Of a stretch of 64,000 bases of DNA, positions 38,531 to 47,532 are shown in pieces; the stretch's first letter is position 1; the number at the start of each line of letters is the position of its first letter. The translations under genes and the position numbers were made by a program. The stretch is from assembly GCA_016721875.1 (NCBI GenBank), contig JADKHG010000014.1, positions 372,001 to 436,000 on the forward strand, in the 5' to 3' direction. The DNA comes from Sphingomonadales bacterium (GTDB taxonomy: Bacteria > Pseudomonadota > Alphaproteobacteria > Sphingomonadales > Sphingomonadaceae). The notes below the pieces were generated by a model, which searched no databases, was not told where the DNA came from, and saw only the letters and a program-made list of their open reading frames with translations.

Positions 38531-41419
38531 TTATTTGGCGAATTTGCCCGAAGCCTCTGCCGCTTCGTTCTTTTCGGGAATTGCGCGGAAGGTGAAGCTT
38601 GGCTTGTCTTTTAAAAAACGCTTTGCCGCTGCCCAAATCTCTTCGCGTGAGATCGACCGGAACTGGGTTTCGTTGATGCGGAACCGTTCGAGTCGGCCGG
38701 GTTTGCTTTGCGCGACCGCGACAATATCGAGCCAGGTCGGATTGCGCTTTCGCCAATCGGCATAGGATTCAAGCGCGGGTTTGCGCGCGCGTTCGAACAG
38801 GTCAGCGCTCATCGGCTCTTTGACAAATTCGGCAACCACGGCATCGACCGCAGCTTCAATCGCTTCCAGATGCTTGGGGTCGCCGTCGGTCGACAGCGAG
38901 AAGGTTCCAAACCCCCGATAACTGTCCGACATTGCCGATGATGCCGATGCACCATAGGTCGCGCCCAGCTTTTCGCGCAGTTCATCGATCAACCGGATCT
39001 GCATGGCACGAGCCAGCAGATCGAGCGTCTGTTCGAGCTTGAAATCGCTGTCGTCGGTGGTCGTCCAGGTCCTGCGCCAGCCGAGCTGGTTGCTTTCCCC
39101 TTTGTGGTACAGGTCATGAATGCCCGTGTCGCCACTCAGGCCGGGAATTCGGGCTTGATCAAGGTCCAATGCGGTTTCGGATCGCGCGGGCAAAGCGCCC
39201 AGCGTTCTTGCAACCAGCGCAATCACTTCCTTTTCATCGACCGCGCCGACCAATCCGATTTCCAGCCGGTTCCGCATCAGGGCATCGGCCAATGCGGCTT
39301 TCAACGCGACAAAGTCCGCCGACTGCAATTGCTCGAGCGGAGGCAAAACAAAGCGTGGGTCGCCGCCGCTCAGGATCCGCGGCACCTCGACCGACAGCGT
39401 CGATCCGGGCGTGCTATGGAGCCTGCTGTAATATTCCGGCAGCGGACGGCGGAACAGCCGGAGCGCTTCGTCGCGGTAGCCGGGGTCGGACAGGAACGCG
39501 GCGGTCAATTGCAATTGCTGTTCCAGATCCTTGACGACCACAGATCCCGATCCACCAAAGACATCCTCACCCGCGCTTAGCGACGCACTGGCGGTCGATC
39601 CGGCGAGCAGGGCGCGGATATCGTCGATCGGATGTTTGCCAAGTCCGCCGCCGACATAGGCGCCGTTCATCAGCGTCGCCAGCATCGCGTCCTGCTTGCC
39701 AAAGGCCCTTTCGCCACCATCAATCCGCAACGACCAGCGCACGCGGTTGGCTTCGAAATCGGTCTTCTTGAGGTTCAGGCGCACGCCATTGGCGAAGCGG
39801 ACGGTACGAATGTCGAGATCGACGATCCTTTTGTCTTCGACCACGGTGCCGGCAGGGCCAAAGTCGCTATAGCCCCAGACGATCTGCTCGCGTTTGGCGG
39901 GCGGATCGACCGGCGTCGCGCGGCTGTCGCGGAAAGCGTCGAGCAAAGTCGTCCCGGTCGCCGCTTCGGCATTGCGCGTCGAAAGGAAGATTTGCGGGTC
40001 CTGCAACTGGCTGAACCAATGCGAAAATTCGGTGTGGATCGCCTCCGGGGTCAGGAAGGCGCGCATTCCAAGCCATTGCAACTGCCGCTGCCGCGCGCTG
40101 GAAATAATGTCTTCGTCTAGCCGGGTGAGGGTGTTGGCATAGCTGCTACTTGGCGTGGTGCTTTCGTTAGCAACGCCATTGGCAAACGAGGCATCGAGCC
40201 TCTTGATCTGTTCGTCGACCTCGGCCTTTGAAAAGCCATGTTCCACCCCCTGACGCACCAGTTTCTCCATCAGAGGCAGCAGCACTTTCCAGCTGCCGTC
40301 CTTGCCGGAAACGCCGAAACCCACTCGGGCATGGCGGTCACAAAATCCAACCGCAGTGCTCACCCCACCACCCAGCAGGGGTATGTCCTCGGCACGAGAT
40401 TTGCGCGTCAACCGCTCCGACAGGATCGACGAGGCAATGCTCATTTTCAGCGTCCAAAGCGACCGCTCCCATGTGTCGGGGCGAGCGCGGTCGGGCAGTA
40501 GCCGTTCGACGTTGACTGTTTCATTGACTTCGGGATGCTCGAAAATCGCCGCTGAGGCCTGGCGTTTGGTGTCAAACTGGCAGCTGTCGATTTCACCAAG
40601 CGGAGCGGCAGCGGATTTCCAGTCTCCGAATTTGCGCGCGATTTCGACCTCTACCGCTGCGACATCGACCGGACCGACTATGACGATTCGCGCGCGATCA
40701 GGAGTGTACCATTTCTGGTACAATGCCTTCATCCGTTCGGCGGGTGCGGTTTCGAGTATCTCTTTTTTGCCGATTGGATAGCGGGTCGAATAGAAACTGT
40801 CGGGGTAGAACAGATCGTTCTGTGCGCGTGATCGCTGGAAATTGAAATTTTCGCGCTGGCGCATCTCGGCGATCACCACGCCGCGTTCGCGGTCAACGGC
40901 TTCGGGCTGGAACAGCAATTCGCTTGCCGTCTCGCGCATCAGGAACAGCGCGCGCTCGATCAGCGCCGGATCGGCCTTTGGCAGGTCAAGCCGGTAATCG
41001 GTCATCGTATAGCCGGTCGAAGCATTGGTATCTGCGCCGAATTTCAGCCCCAGTCGCTCGAGCATTTTGACCATTTCGCCTTCGGGAACGTTGGTCGTAC
41101 CGTTGAACGCCATATGCTCGATAAAATGCGCAAGGCCTTGTTCGTCTTCAGCCTCGGCGGCCGAACCAAAGTCTATGCCCATCCGGACAAGCACTTGATT
41201 TTGCGGCCTTTCATTGCGCCGTATCGCATAGCGCAGCCCATTGGCGAGCTTGCCATAGATAATCCGGTCGTCCGCACGTAGGTCAGATGTTTCGCTGTTC
41301 CACGGGGGCGTGCGGATGGCCCCCGAAGGCACCTTGACTTGCGCGGAAAAGCTGGCGGTGCCGACCGACAGCAAGCCAAAAAAAAGCAGCGAATGCGCCG
41401 AGCGCCTCAAAATCCCCAT
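38531..41419 (-). CDS. M16 family zinc metallopeptidase (pitrilysin-like)
   Basis: A secreted or periplasmic peptidase of 962 residues with an N-terminal signal (LLFFGLLSVGTASFSAQ). The inverted zinc motif is complete: HFIEH near residue 98 with the distal Glu in RERGVVIAEM about 75 residues later. Four M16 half-domains fit the length; the C-terminal half lacks a second HxxEH and is probably the non-catalytic substrate-holding half. It lies between purC and purS on the same strand, splitting the purine genes. Confidence 0.9.
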   Translation of the reverse strand: MGILRRSAHSLLFFGLLSVGTASFSAQVKVPSGAIRTPPWNSETSDLRADDRIIYGKLANGLRYAIRRNERPQNQVLVRMGIDFGSAAEAEDEQGLAHFIEHMAFNGTTNVPEGEMVKMLERLGLKFGADTNASTGYTMTDYRLDLPKADPALIERALFLMRETASELLFQPEAVDRERGVVIAEMRQRENFNFQRSRAQNDLFYPDSFYSTRYPIGKKEILETAPAERMKALYQKWYTPDRARIVIVGPVDVAAVEVEIARKFGDWKSAAAPLGEIDSCQFDTKRQASAAIFEHPEVNETVNVERLLPDRARPDTWERSLWTLKMSIASSILSERLTRKSRAEDIPLLGGGVSTAVGFCDRHARVGFGVSGKDGSWKVLLPLMEKLVRQGVEHGFSKAEVDEQIKRLDASFANGVANESTTPSSSYANTLTRLDEDIISSARQRQLQWLGMRAFLTPEAIHTEFSHWFSQLQDPQIFLSTRNAEAATGTTLLDAFRDSRATPVDPPAKREQIVWGYSDFGPAGTVVEDKRIVDLDIRTVRFANGVRLNLKKTDFEANRVRWSLRIDGGERAFGKQDAMLATLMNGAYVGGGLGKHPIDDIRALLAGSTASASLSAGEDVFGGSGSVVVKDLEQQLQLTAAFLSDPGYRDEALRLFRRPLPEYYSRLHSTPGSTLSVEVPRILSGGDPRFVLPPLEQLQSADFVALKAALADALMRNRLEIGLVGAVDEKEVIALVARTLGALPARSETALDLDQARIPGLSGDTGIHDLYHKGESNQLGWRRTWTTTDDSDFKLEQTLDLLARAMQIRLIDELREKLGATYGASASSAMSDSYRGFGTFSLSTDGDPKHLEAIEAAVDAVVAEFVKEPMSADLFERARKPALESYADWRKRNPTWLDIVAVAQSKPGRLERFRINETQFRSISREEIWAAAKRFLKDKPSFTFRAIPEKNEAAEASGKFAK

Positions 41420-41469
41420 AAGGCCGTTATGAAGCTTAATCAGCGATTTGCAAACCGCGCTTGTCGAAA

Positions 41470-42249
41470 TTAGCGCCCTTTTCGCAGACGGTGGCTGACA
41501 AGGTCGAGCACCGCGCCTTCACCTTCCTCGGGCATCAGGCCAAGCCTGCGTGCGACTTCCTGATAGGCTTCGGTTTCGCCACCCAGATCGCGGCGGAACC
41601 GGTCTTTGTCGAGCTTTTCACCGGTTTCGATGTCCCACAGGCGGCAACCATCGGGGCTGATTTCATCGGCGAGGATGATGCGGGCGAATTCGCCTTCCCA
41701 CAGCCGGCCAAATTCCAGTTTGAAATCGACCAGCCGGATGCCGACCGCGGCAAACATCCCGCACAGAAAATCATTGATGCGGATCGCCATTGCCGAAATG
41801 TCCTGCATTTCCTCATGGCTCGCCCAGTTGAAACAGGCGATATGTTCTTCAGCGATCAACGGATCGCCCAGCGCATCATCCTTGTAATAATATTCAAGCA
41901 AAGTGTGCGGCAGCGGGGTGCCTTCCTCAATGCCCAGTCGGGTCGAGATGGACCCTGCCGCGACATTGCGCACAACAACTTCGATCGGGATAATATCGAC
42001 CTGCCGCACCAGTTGTTCGCGCATGTTCAGGCGACGGATGAAATGGGTCGGGATGCCAATATGCGCCAGCCGGGTGAAGACATGTTCGGACACGCGGTTG
42101 TTGATCACACCCTTGCCCGAAATTGTCCCGCGTTTCTGCGCGTTGAACGCGGTTGCATCGTCCTTGAAATACTGGATCAGCGTTCCGGGCTCGGGACCTT
42201 CATAAAGAATTTTGGCCTTGCCTTCATAGATTTTGCGACGGCGGGTCAT
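41470..42249 (-). CDS. purC: phosphoribosylaminoimidazole-succinocarboxamide synthase
   Basis: SAICAR synthetase, the step joining aspartate to CAIR in purine synthesis. The 259 residues begin MTRRRKIYEGKAKILYEGPE and contain GVINNRVSEHVF, IPIEVVVRNVAAGS and LVDFKLEFGR plus the SPDGCRLWD motif. ATG 42249 gives the standard start. purS and purQ follow on the same strand after the M16 peptidase. Confidence 0.97.
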   Translation of the reverse strand: MTRRRKIYEGKAKILYEGPEPGTLIQYFKDDATAFNAQKRGTISGKGVINNRVSEHVFTRLAHIGIPTHFIRRLNMREQLVRQVDIIPIEVVVRNVAAGSISTRLGIEEGTPLPHTLLEYYYKDDALGDPLIAEEHIACFNWASHEEMQDISAMAIRINDFLCGMFAAVGIRLVDFKLEFGRLWEGEFARIILADEISPDGCRLWDIETGEKLDKDRFRRDLGGETEAYQEVARRLGLMPEEGEGAVLDLVSHRLRKGR

Positions 42250-42371
42250 GGTGCGCTTCCTGTATTTTGCGACACGAAAAAATAGGCCCCGGTTACCACG
42301 GGTCCATCTGCGGCAGGACACGCGACCGGGGAAATTCAGCCTATAGAGGAGAGTGGCGCGTTGCGCAATTC

Positions 42372-43202
42372 ATGTTAGGACGGGCGCAATTTGGGGACCT
42401 GTTTTTCGTGCCAATCGATTTGCCCTTGCTGTTAAAGGCCTATGCCTCGGGGATCTTTCCGATGGCGGACCGCCGCGATGACCCCGATTCTTTCTGGGTT
42501 GAACCGCGTGACAGGGCAATATTGCCGCTGGATGGGCTGCGCGTTTCAAAGTCACTGGCCAAGGTGATCCGGCAGGACCGGTTCCGCGTGACCAGCGATC
42601 AGGCGTTTGCCGATGTGATCGCCTTGTGCGCTGAACAGACCGGCGACCGGCGCGAAACATGGATTAATCAGGATATCGAACAGGCTTTCCTCACGCTACA
42701 CGAGCGCGGACTGGCGCACAGTGTCGAATGCTGGGATGGGGAAAGGCTGGTCGGCGGGCTTTATGGTCGCGCATTTTGCGGTGAAAGCATGTTTTCGCGG
42801 GCAACCGACGCATCGAAAGTGGCGCTGGTCTGGCTGGTCGCGCGGATGCGCATGGGCGGCTTCAAATTGCTCGATTGCCAGTTCATGACTGACCATCTGG
42901 CGTCTTTGGGTGCAATCGAAATCAGCCAGACCGCCTATCTAGCTATGTTGACCGACGCCCTTGCCGAAACCCGGTTTCAGGTTTCGATGGTGGCTTCGCC
43001 TTCGGCCTCGTCGGCGGCATCATCTTCGGCGGGCGCCTCGGGCTCAGGCTTGGCACGCGCAGGAGCCGCCGGCGATTGGGGCGCGCTCGACTTGCTGCTG
43101 GCTTCGGGCTTGTCGCCCGATTTTTCGGGCTCGGCCAGTTCACCGGGTGCCGGTTCTTCGCCCGGGAAGCTCATCCTGCATTCCTTGACCCAGACATCAT
43201 AA
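42372..43202 (+). CDS. aat: leucyl/phenylalanyl-tRNA--protein transferase, with antisense-overlapping tail
   Basis: N-end-rule enzyme that adds Leu or Phe to proteins with N-terminal Arg or Lys, marking them for ClpAP. The core (about residues 14-205) shows LLKAYASGIFPMA, FWVEPRDRAILPLD, HSVECWDGERLVGGLYG, FCGESMFSR and LLDCQFMTDHLASLGAIEIS. The last 75 residues are Ser/Ala/Gly-rich (VASPSASSAASSSAGASGSG) and are antisense to the end of the DUF2155 gene, a 226-base overlap. The tail is probably not needed for catalysis. GTG 42408 is an alternative start that matches typical family N-termini. Confidence 0.93.
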   Translation: MLGRAQFGDLFFVPIDLPLLLKAYASGIFPMADRRDDPDSFWVEPRDRAILPLDGLRVSKSLAKVIRQDRFRVTSDQAFADVIALCAEQTGDRRETWINQDIEQAFLTLHERGLAHSVECWDGERLVGGLYGRAFCGESMFSRATDASKVALVWLVARMRMGGFKLLDCQFMTDHLASLGAIEISQTAYLAMLTDALAETRFQVSMVASPSASSAASSSAGASGSGLARAGAAGDWGALDLLLASGLSPDFSGSASSPGAGSSPGKLILHSLTQTS

Positions 43203-43651
43203 ATCGGGTGCTGGATGATATTGGCGGCAGGGTTTTCCTTGAACAGCCAGCCTGAGAAAATCTGCGCCCAGCGTTCGGCGTCATTGGTGCCACGCGGGCG
43301 TTCGCGCACGATAACCTGCACAAACGCGCCCTGATCGGGATAGGTTTCCCAAGGTGCGGTCCGTTCGCACGCGCGCACGCGGATAACGACTTTGCCGACG
43401 CGGACCGATTGGCCGGGTTTGAGTTCGAAGTCGCGTGTCTGGCCATTGCGTTTATTGAGCAGGCCGACAACGGCTACCCGTTCCGCCATCGGGGTGCCGG
43501 GCTGGTCTGTTTGTGCTGCAATCGGCGCTTCGTCCCTAGAGATTGCAGGCTTGGCAGTCTTGCCCTTTGCGGGCAGCTTTTCATCCTGCTGGCCGCATGC
43601 AGCAAGCAACGACAGGGTCAGGCAGAGCGCGGTCGCATTGCGTGCGATCAT
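42977..43651 (-). CDS. DUF2155 lipoprotein-like protein
   Basis: An exported protein of 224 residues. The N-terminus ends LSLLAACGQQDEK, a lipobox with the cysteine at residue 19. The DUF2155 core (about 60-165) has VAVVGLLNKRNGQTRDFELK, ERTAPWETYPDQGAFV, FSGWLFKENPAANIIQHPIY and DVWVKECRM. A Glu/Ala/Pro-rich tail (166-224) follows and is antisense to the aat tail. Its start overlaps the NDUFA12 stop by four bases (ATGA). The family's role is not established; its constant pairing with NDUFA12 suggests an envelope or respiratory link (inference). Confidence 0.85.
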   Translation of the reverse strand: MIARNATALCLTLSLLAACGQQDEKLPAKGKTAKPAISRDEAPIAAQTDQPGTPMAERVAVVGLLNKRNGQTRDFELKPGQSVRVGKVVIRVRACERTAPWETYPDQGAFVQVIVRERPRGTNDAERWAQIFSGWLFKENPAANIIQHPIYDVWVKECRMSFPGEEPAPGELAEPEKSGDKPEASSKSSAPQSPAAPARAKPEPEAPAEDDAADEAEGEATIET

Positions 43652-44034
43652 GTCGCGTCAGGACTCCACGGCTGATAATCGCCGGTCGCCGCTGCGCGGT
43701 GGCCGCCCTTTTCCAGCGCGCCGCCGGGCCGATAGGCACTGGCGGTGCCGGTCGGATTGCCGGGTGCGATCCGCTCCCATTTGCGCGCGGGTGGCAGATA
43801 GCTTTCGGGCTCACCTTCAAAGGTGCCGTGCAGCCAGCCATGCCATTCGGGAGCGACGCGGGCAGCGTCGTTTGCGCCATTATAGATGACCCAACGACGC
43901 GAGCCATCGCGCGTCTTGTAATAGCGGTTGCCGCTATCGTCTTCGCCGACCAGCACGCCTTTGCGTGCGCTGTAAAGCGCGGTACCGATGGTGGCGCCGT
44001 CCCACCAGGTGAATAGCTTGCCCAGGATTCCCAT
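43648..44034 (-). CDS. NADH:ubiquinone oxidoreductase subunit NDUFA12-like
   Basis: A 128-residue homologue of the complex I accessory subunit NDUFA12 (17.2 kDa), common in alphaproteobacteria. The marks are WWDGATIGTALYSARKGVLV, GEDDSGNRYYKTRDGSRRWV, IYNGANDAARVAPEWHGWLH and LPPARKWERIAPGNPTGT. It is cotranscribed with DUF2155, overlapping it by four bases, and far from the nuo genes. Confidence 0.93.
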   Translation of the reverse strand: MGILGKLFTWWDGATIGTALYSARKGVLVGEDDSGNRYYKTRDGSRRWVIYNGANDAARVAPEWHGWLHGTFEGEPESYLPPARKWERIAPGNPTGTASAYRPGGALEKGGHRAAATGDYQPWSPDAT

Positions 44035-44084
44035 GCCCGCCGATTAGGCGCTGCCGCTATGCTCTGCAATCAAAAAGGACAGGG

Positions 44085-44108
44085 ACGGGTGCAAAAAGCC
44101 GCACCCGT
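44085..44108 (-). terminator. hairpin after the DUF192 gene
   Basis: ACGGGTGC / GCACCCGT (8 bp) around an eight-base loop, immediately after the stop codon. On the minus strand a T-run comes only after nine more bases, so termination may be weak. Confidence 0.5.
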
Positions 44109-44645
44109 TCAGTCGCTCCAATATACCCGGTCACCGGCATTGATACCCAGCTCCAACGTCAATCCTCCGCGCAATTCAAGCACCGCCGCGACCGGACCGT
44201 CGGATGGCACAGGGTCGGTGGAATAGGGGACGGTGTTGACGGCAATATTGGCGATTGTGCCATCCTTGCGGACAAAAATAATATCCAGCGGAATGACCGT
44301 GTTTTTCATCCAGAAACTGGCAGGGCGGACATCGTCAAAAGGAAACAGCATTCCCTTGTCATCGGCAAGTTCGGTGCGGAACATCATCCCTTGCATCTGT
44401 TGCTGCGAGGTGATCGCCATTTCTACCGTGAAGCTGTGCTTTTTCAGACCCGAATCGACGCATAAGCTGCGCTGTTCAAGTCCGGCTTCGCTCTTACTGG
44501 ACGGCGTTGTTGCGCCACAATGCGCGACTTTTTCCCGGCCGGCAACCGATTCTGCCTTACTGGTGCAAGCCACGCAAAGCAAAGCCGCCAGCAGTGGAGC
44601 AAAAGCGAACCGGATGGAATGTCTATAAGCGGGATTAGATACCAT
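44109..44645 (-). CDS. DUF192 family exported protein
   Basis: A 178-residue protein with a lipoprotein-like signal (LLAALLCVACTSK). The DUF192 domain (about 70-178) shows FTVEMAITSQQQMQGMMFRT, GMLFPFDDVRPASFWMKNTV, IPLDIIFVRKDGTI and VLELRGG. The family function is unknown. The start overlaps the end of the DUF2807 gene by 11 bases, so they are one transcript. Confidence 0.88.
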   Translation of the reverse strand: MVSNPAYRHSIRFAFAPLLAALLCVACTSKAESVAGREKVAHCGATTPSSKSEAGLEQRSLCVDSGLKKHSFTVEMAITSQQQMQGMMFRTELADDKGMLFPFDDVRPASFWMKNTVIPLDIIFVRKDGTIANIAVNTVPYSTDPVPSDGPVAAVLELRGGLTLELGINAGDRVYWSD

Positions 44646-45378
44646 GACCTTTACACTTTATGTTAGCATTGCCGCCTTCTCGTACGAAACAGGTCGCTTT
44701 GCCCAAAATTTCAATTGAACCAGAACCTGCAGTGGAAATTTCCACTTTGCGTTCTGCACGAAGTTGGGATTTGGCTTGTCCATTTTGAATGAGCCGCAGA
44801 TCGTTGAATATCACCTCGGGCGCTACCACGTCTGCTGCACCGTCGATCAGCACTTCGCCCGATCTGACAGCGCCTTTGGCAACAGCAAATTTTGCACTGC
44901 CCGTGATGATCGAAATCAAGCGGTCACTTTTTATGTCATCAACTGTGAGCGAACCTGCTCCCTGAATTTCTAGGCGCGCTATGTTTGCTTTTATCTTGTC
45001 AGCCTTTACGTCGGCGCTGCCACGTATGATGATTGTTTGTAACGAATGGGTGGTCAAAACGACCGTCAACGGTTTGCCTGAAGTGTTGCGTGATTCAAGG
45101 GTAGGTCGATAGCGGACGGTCACGCTATTACCGGACCGCTCGACCCTGACCGTGTCGATCATGCGCTTGTCACCAGTGGCTTTGGCCGATGGGGCGGAGC
45201 CTGTGATGACACGCACCTGCACATTGCCTTCGACGATTAGGTTTTCAAAGCTTGATACCATGAAGGTGCGTTCTGCCGCCAACGCCGGAACAGCCGAAGC
45301 TGAGAACAAGCCAATCCCTACAAATGGCGCCAACCAAACTTTCATTGTCAAGGGTGCAATCAAACGCAGTGGCGACAT
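44635..45378 (-). CDS. DUF2807 (GIN-type) secreted protein
   Basis: A 247-residue exported protein; the signal peptide ends SAVPALA. The remainder is predicted beta-helix, with repeating short strands (FENLIVEGNVQVRVITGSAP, SLQTIIIRGSADVKADKIKA, ARLEIQGAGSLTVDDIKSDR) as in DUF2807 putative adhesin-head domains. Another ATG at 45345 (MKVWLAPFVG) gives an equally good signal peptide. The function is unknown. Confidence 0.82.
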   Translation of the reverse strand: MSPLRLIAPLTMKVWLAPFVGIGLFSASAVPALAAERTFMVSSFENLIVEGNVQVRVITGSAPSAKATGDKRMIDTVRVERSGNSVTVRYRPTLESRNTSGKPLTVVLTTHSLQTIIIRGSADVKADKIKANIARLEIQGAGSLTVDDIKSDRLISIITGSAKFAVAKGAVRSGEVLIDGAADVVAPEVIFNDLRLIQNGQAKSQLRAERKVEISTAGSGSIEILGKATCFVREGGNANIKCKGHGI

Positions 45379-45454
45379 GGTATTTCCTCACCGGAAGTTT
45401 CCGACCGATATATGGACGCAAGCGAGTCGTGCGTCAAACAGCCAGTCGGTGACA

Positions 45455-45481
45455 TAAAAAAGGGGGCATGCGCCCCCTTTT
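45455..45481 (-). terminator. intrinsic terminator after the CarD gene
   Basis: AGGGGGC / GCCCCCT with an ATGC loop; on the minus strand it is followed by TTTTTT. It lies 22 bases after the CarD-like stop codon. Confidence 0.9.
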
Positions 45482-45503
45482 CCATAAAGCTGTTTAAGAG
45501 GCC

Positions 45504-46031
45504 TTATTCGGCCTTTTCATACCATTGCGGTGCGCAGGTCTTGAGCACGTCAAGGATCTTGCCAAGCGCCGCTTTTTCATCGGTCTTTTCCATCGCTGCG
45601 AGTTCGCGGGCGAGGCGACTGGAGGCCGCTTCGAAAATCTGCCGTTCGGAATAGCTCTGTTCGGGCTGATCGTCGGGGCGGAACAGATCGCGGGTCACTT
45701 CGGCGATCGAAACCAGATCACCCGAATTGATCTTCGCTTCATATTCCTGCGCGCGACGCGACCACATTGTGCGCTTGACCTTGGGTTTGCCCTTCAGGGT
45801 TTCCATCGCTTCGCGCAAAGTTTTGTCCGACGACAATTTACGCATGCCTACGCTTTCGGCCTTGTTGACCGGAACGCGAAGGGTCATTTTCTCTTTTTCG
45901 AAGCGCAACACATACAGCTCAAGCTGCATTCCTGCGATTTCCTGATTTTGCAGTTCGATGACCCGGCCTACACCGTGTTTGGGATAAACGACATAATCGC
46001 CGACATCGAATGACACCGCTATGGACGCCAT
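45504..46031 (-). CDS. CarD/CdnL-family RNA polymerase-binding regulator
   Basis: A 175-residue global regulator that binds the RNA polymerase beta subunit and stabilises open promoter complexes. The N-terminal Tudor-like RNAP-interaction domain (residues 8-62) shows FDVGDYVVYPKHGVGRVIEL and LELYVLRFEKEKMTLRVPVN. The C-terminal helical domain has MWSRRAQEYEAKINSGDLVS and YSERQIFEAASSRLARELA. It is a single-gene unit with its own terminator. Confidence 0.94.
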   Translation of the reverse strand: MASIAVSFDVGDYVVYPKHGVGRVIELQNQEIAGMQLELYVLRFEKEKMTLRVPVNKAESVGMRKLSSDKTLREAMETLKGKPKVKRTMWSRRAQEYEAKINSGDLVSIAEVTRDLFRPDDQPEQSYSERQIFEAASSRLARELAAMEKTDEKAALGKILDVLKTCAPQWYEKAE

Positions 46032-46228
46032 GGTTTGGACCCTTTCTGATTATTTGAAATTCGCCGCTGGCCTGAATGCCTGAAGCATCCCGGCAGCTAT
46101 ATTTGCCCGCATGAAACCTTCTACGCCTGTTGTGCGTTTACTGCCGGTAATTGGAACCGTGCACGATGCTATTTTAACATAGTCGTAACAAAATTACAAT
46201 GTTGCAATGCACCACGAGGGCAAAGCCC

Positions 46229-46747
46229 TCAATTTGAGCCGATTTTTCGTACCCGGCCGGGTAAATCGTCGCCCAAATCCGAATCTTTTGTCCGAATCTC
46301 TGCGGCATAGATCCAGCACAGGTCCATATGGCTTAACACCCGGTCGTCATGGCCGCGGATCGTGACGCGCTTGATCGGCAGGCTGTCGCGTTCATCGACC
46401 AACACCGGATTTGACGGTGTGCCGGTTGCCCATTTTTCGCCCCATTGCCGCATGGCGATCATCGCTGGCAGGAAGTCCAGCCCCTTTTCGGTTAGCCGAT
46501 ATTCCACCTTGCGCCGATCTTCGGGGCAGGGTTTGCGTTGCAGGATACCGCTTTCGGTCAGTCGGGTGAGGCGGTTGGCGAGGATATTGCGGGCAATGCC
46601 GATTTCGGTGAGAAACTCCTCGAAATGGCGCACACCATTGAAGGCGGCGCGGATGGTCATGAACGACCAGCGTTCGCCAATCACCTCCAACGCGCCGGGA
46701 AGGCCGCATTGTGCGATTTCGCTCAAAGGCTCCCTCAACTTCCCCAT
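46229..46747 (-). CDS. HxlR-family transcriptional regulator
   Basis: A 172-residue winged-helix regulator. Residues 10-100 show the family pattern: ALEVIGERWSFMTIRAAFNG, VRHFEEFLTEIGIARNILAN, RLTRLTESGILQR and EYRLTEKGLDFLPAMIAMRQ with WGEKW. The C-terminal 65 residues are of unknown role. Such proteins usually respond to aldehydes or redox-active compounds. The conserved N-terminal cysteine position is filled (CGLPGAL). It is divergent from the CC_3452-like gene; the 190-base AT-rich gap holds both promoters. Confidence 0.88.
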   Translation of the reverse strand: MGKLREPLSEIAQCGLPGALEVIGERWSFMTIRAAFNGVRHFEEFLTEIGIARNILANRLTRLTESGILQRKPCPEDRRKVEYRLTEKGLDFLPAMIAMRQWGEKWATGTPSNPVLVDERDSLPIKRVTIRGHDDRVLSHMDLCWIYAAEIRTKDSDLGDDLPGRVRKIGSN

Positions 46748-46937
46748 TTCACTGTCCTAACGCCCTCATCCAGAAAAACCATAGCTATATGCGACTCAAG
46801 ATAAGTTTCTAGTTGCAACTTAAAACCTAATATAATAAGTAGTGATTCGCAACTGGAAATCCAGTGCACCCGCACAGACCTTTCCCCCTACCGGAACCGG
46901 ATGTGCGCGAACTTAGTAAAGAACAAAGGAATTTGTC

Positions 46938-47297
46938 ATGACCCTCTCCCACTTATCTTCCCGTCTGGGCCTGCTGGCCGGTGCTGCATTGACGAGCGCG
47001 CTGTTCGTGTTCGCGGCCCCGCAAGCCCACGCCGCTGGCAACAATGCACGTTTCTACACCGTTGAACTGGCGGAGCCTGCTGCCGCTCAGCGCACCATCG
47101 TTCGTGGCGTTGTCTTCAATTGCGAAGGCACAACCTGCCGCGCCCCCGCAAGTGCTTCTGCCGCGCGCAATGTCTGCGCCAGCGTTGCTCGCGAATTGGG
47201 TGAAGTGAAAGGCTTTACTGCTGGTGACAAGGCGTTCGAGGCTTCGGCACTCGACAGCTGTAACCAGAAGAAAAAAGTCATCATCGCCAAGGATTGA
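46938..47297 (+). CDS. CC_3452-like small exported protein
   Basis: A 119-residue exported protein with a signal peptide ending APQAHAA. The mature part holds VELAEPAAAQRTIVRGVVFN and ASAARNVCASVARELGEVKG, with three cysteines (CEGTTC and NVC) plus one near the end (DSCNQKK). It resembles a family named after Caulobacter CC_3452, of unknown function; this identification is from memory. A terminator-like hairpin follows at 47373. Confidence 0.7.
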   Translation: MTLSHLSSRLGLLAGAALTSALFVFAAPQAHAAGNNARFYTVELAEPAAAQRTIVRGVVFNCEGTTCRAPASASAARNVCASVARELGEVKGFTAGDKAFEASALDSCNQKKKVIIAKD

Positions 47298-47372
47298 TTC
47301 GACCAGCAAAGCGAAGCGCATCGAAGCCACCCTTCACGCGTATCGCAAGGTCGAAGCAAAACTGCGCCGGAT

Positions 47373-47424
47373 AGCGCCGCTGCCTCCTCTCCCCCTTGTG
47401 CAGCGGAAATATCCGGCGCTTTTT
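47373..47424 (+). terminator. terminator-like hairpin after the CC_3452-like gene
   Basis: AGCGCC and GCTG pair with CAGC and GGCGCT, leaving an internal bulge, and TTTTTG follows. The long loop makes it weaker than the others. Confidence 0.5.
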
Positions 47425-47532
47425 GTGTCCATTACATGCTTTGCTGACGCTAATGCGAGACACATTCATCGACAAATCTAGTTATTGGTCGAGCAGCAAT
47501 GGCTTTGTCTGAAATGACTGCCAGCATGGGGC

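Noticed and set aside
47440..47532. Fur box before the second TonB receptor
   Set aside because: The AT-rich stretch has no convincing 19-bp palindrome.
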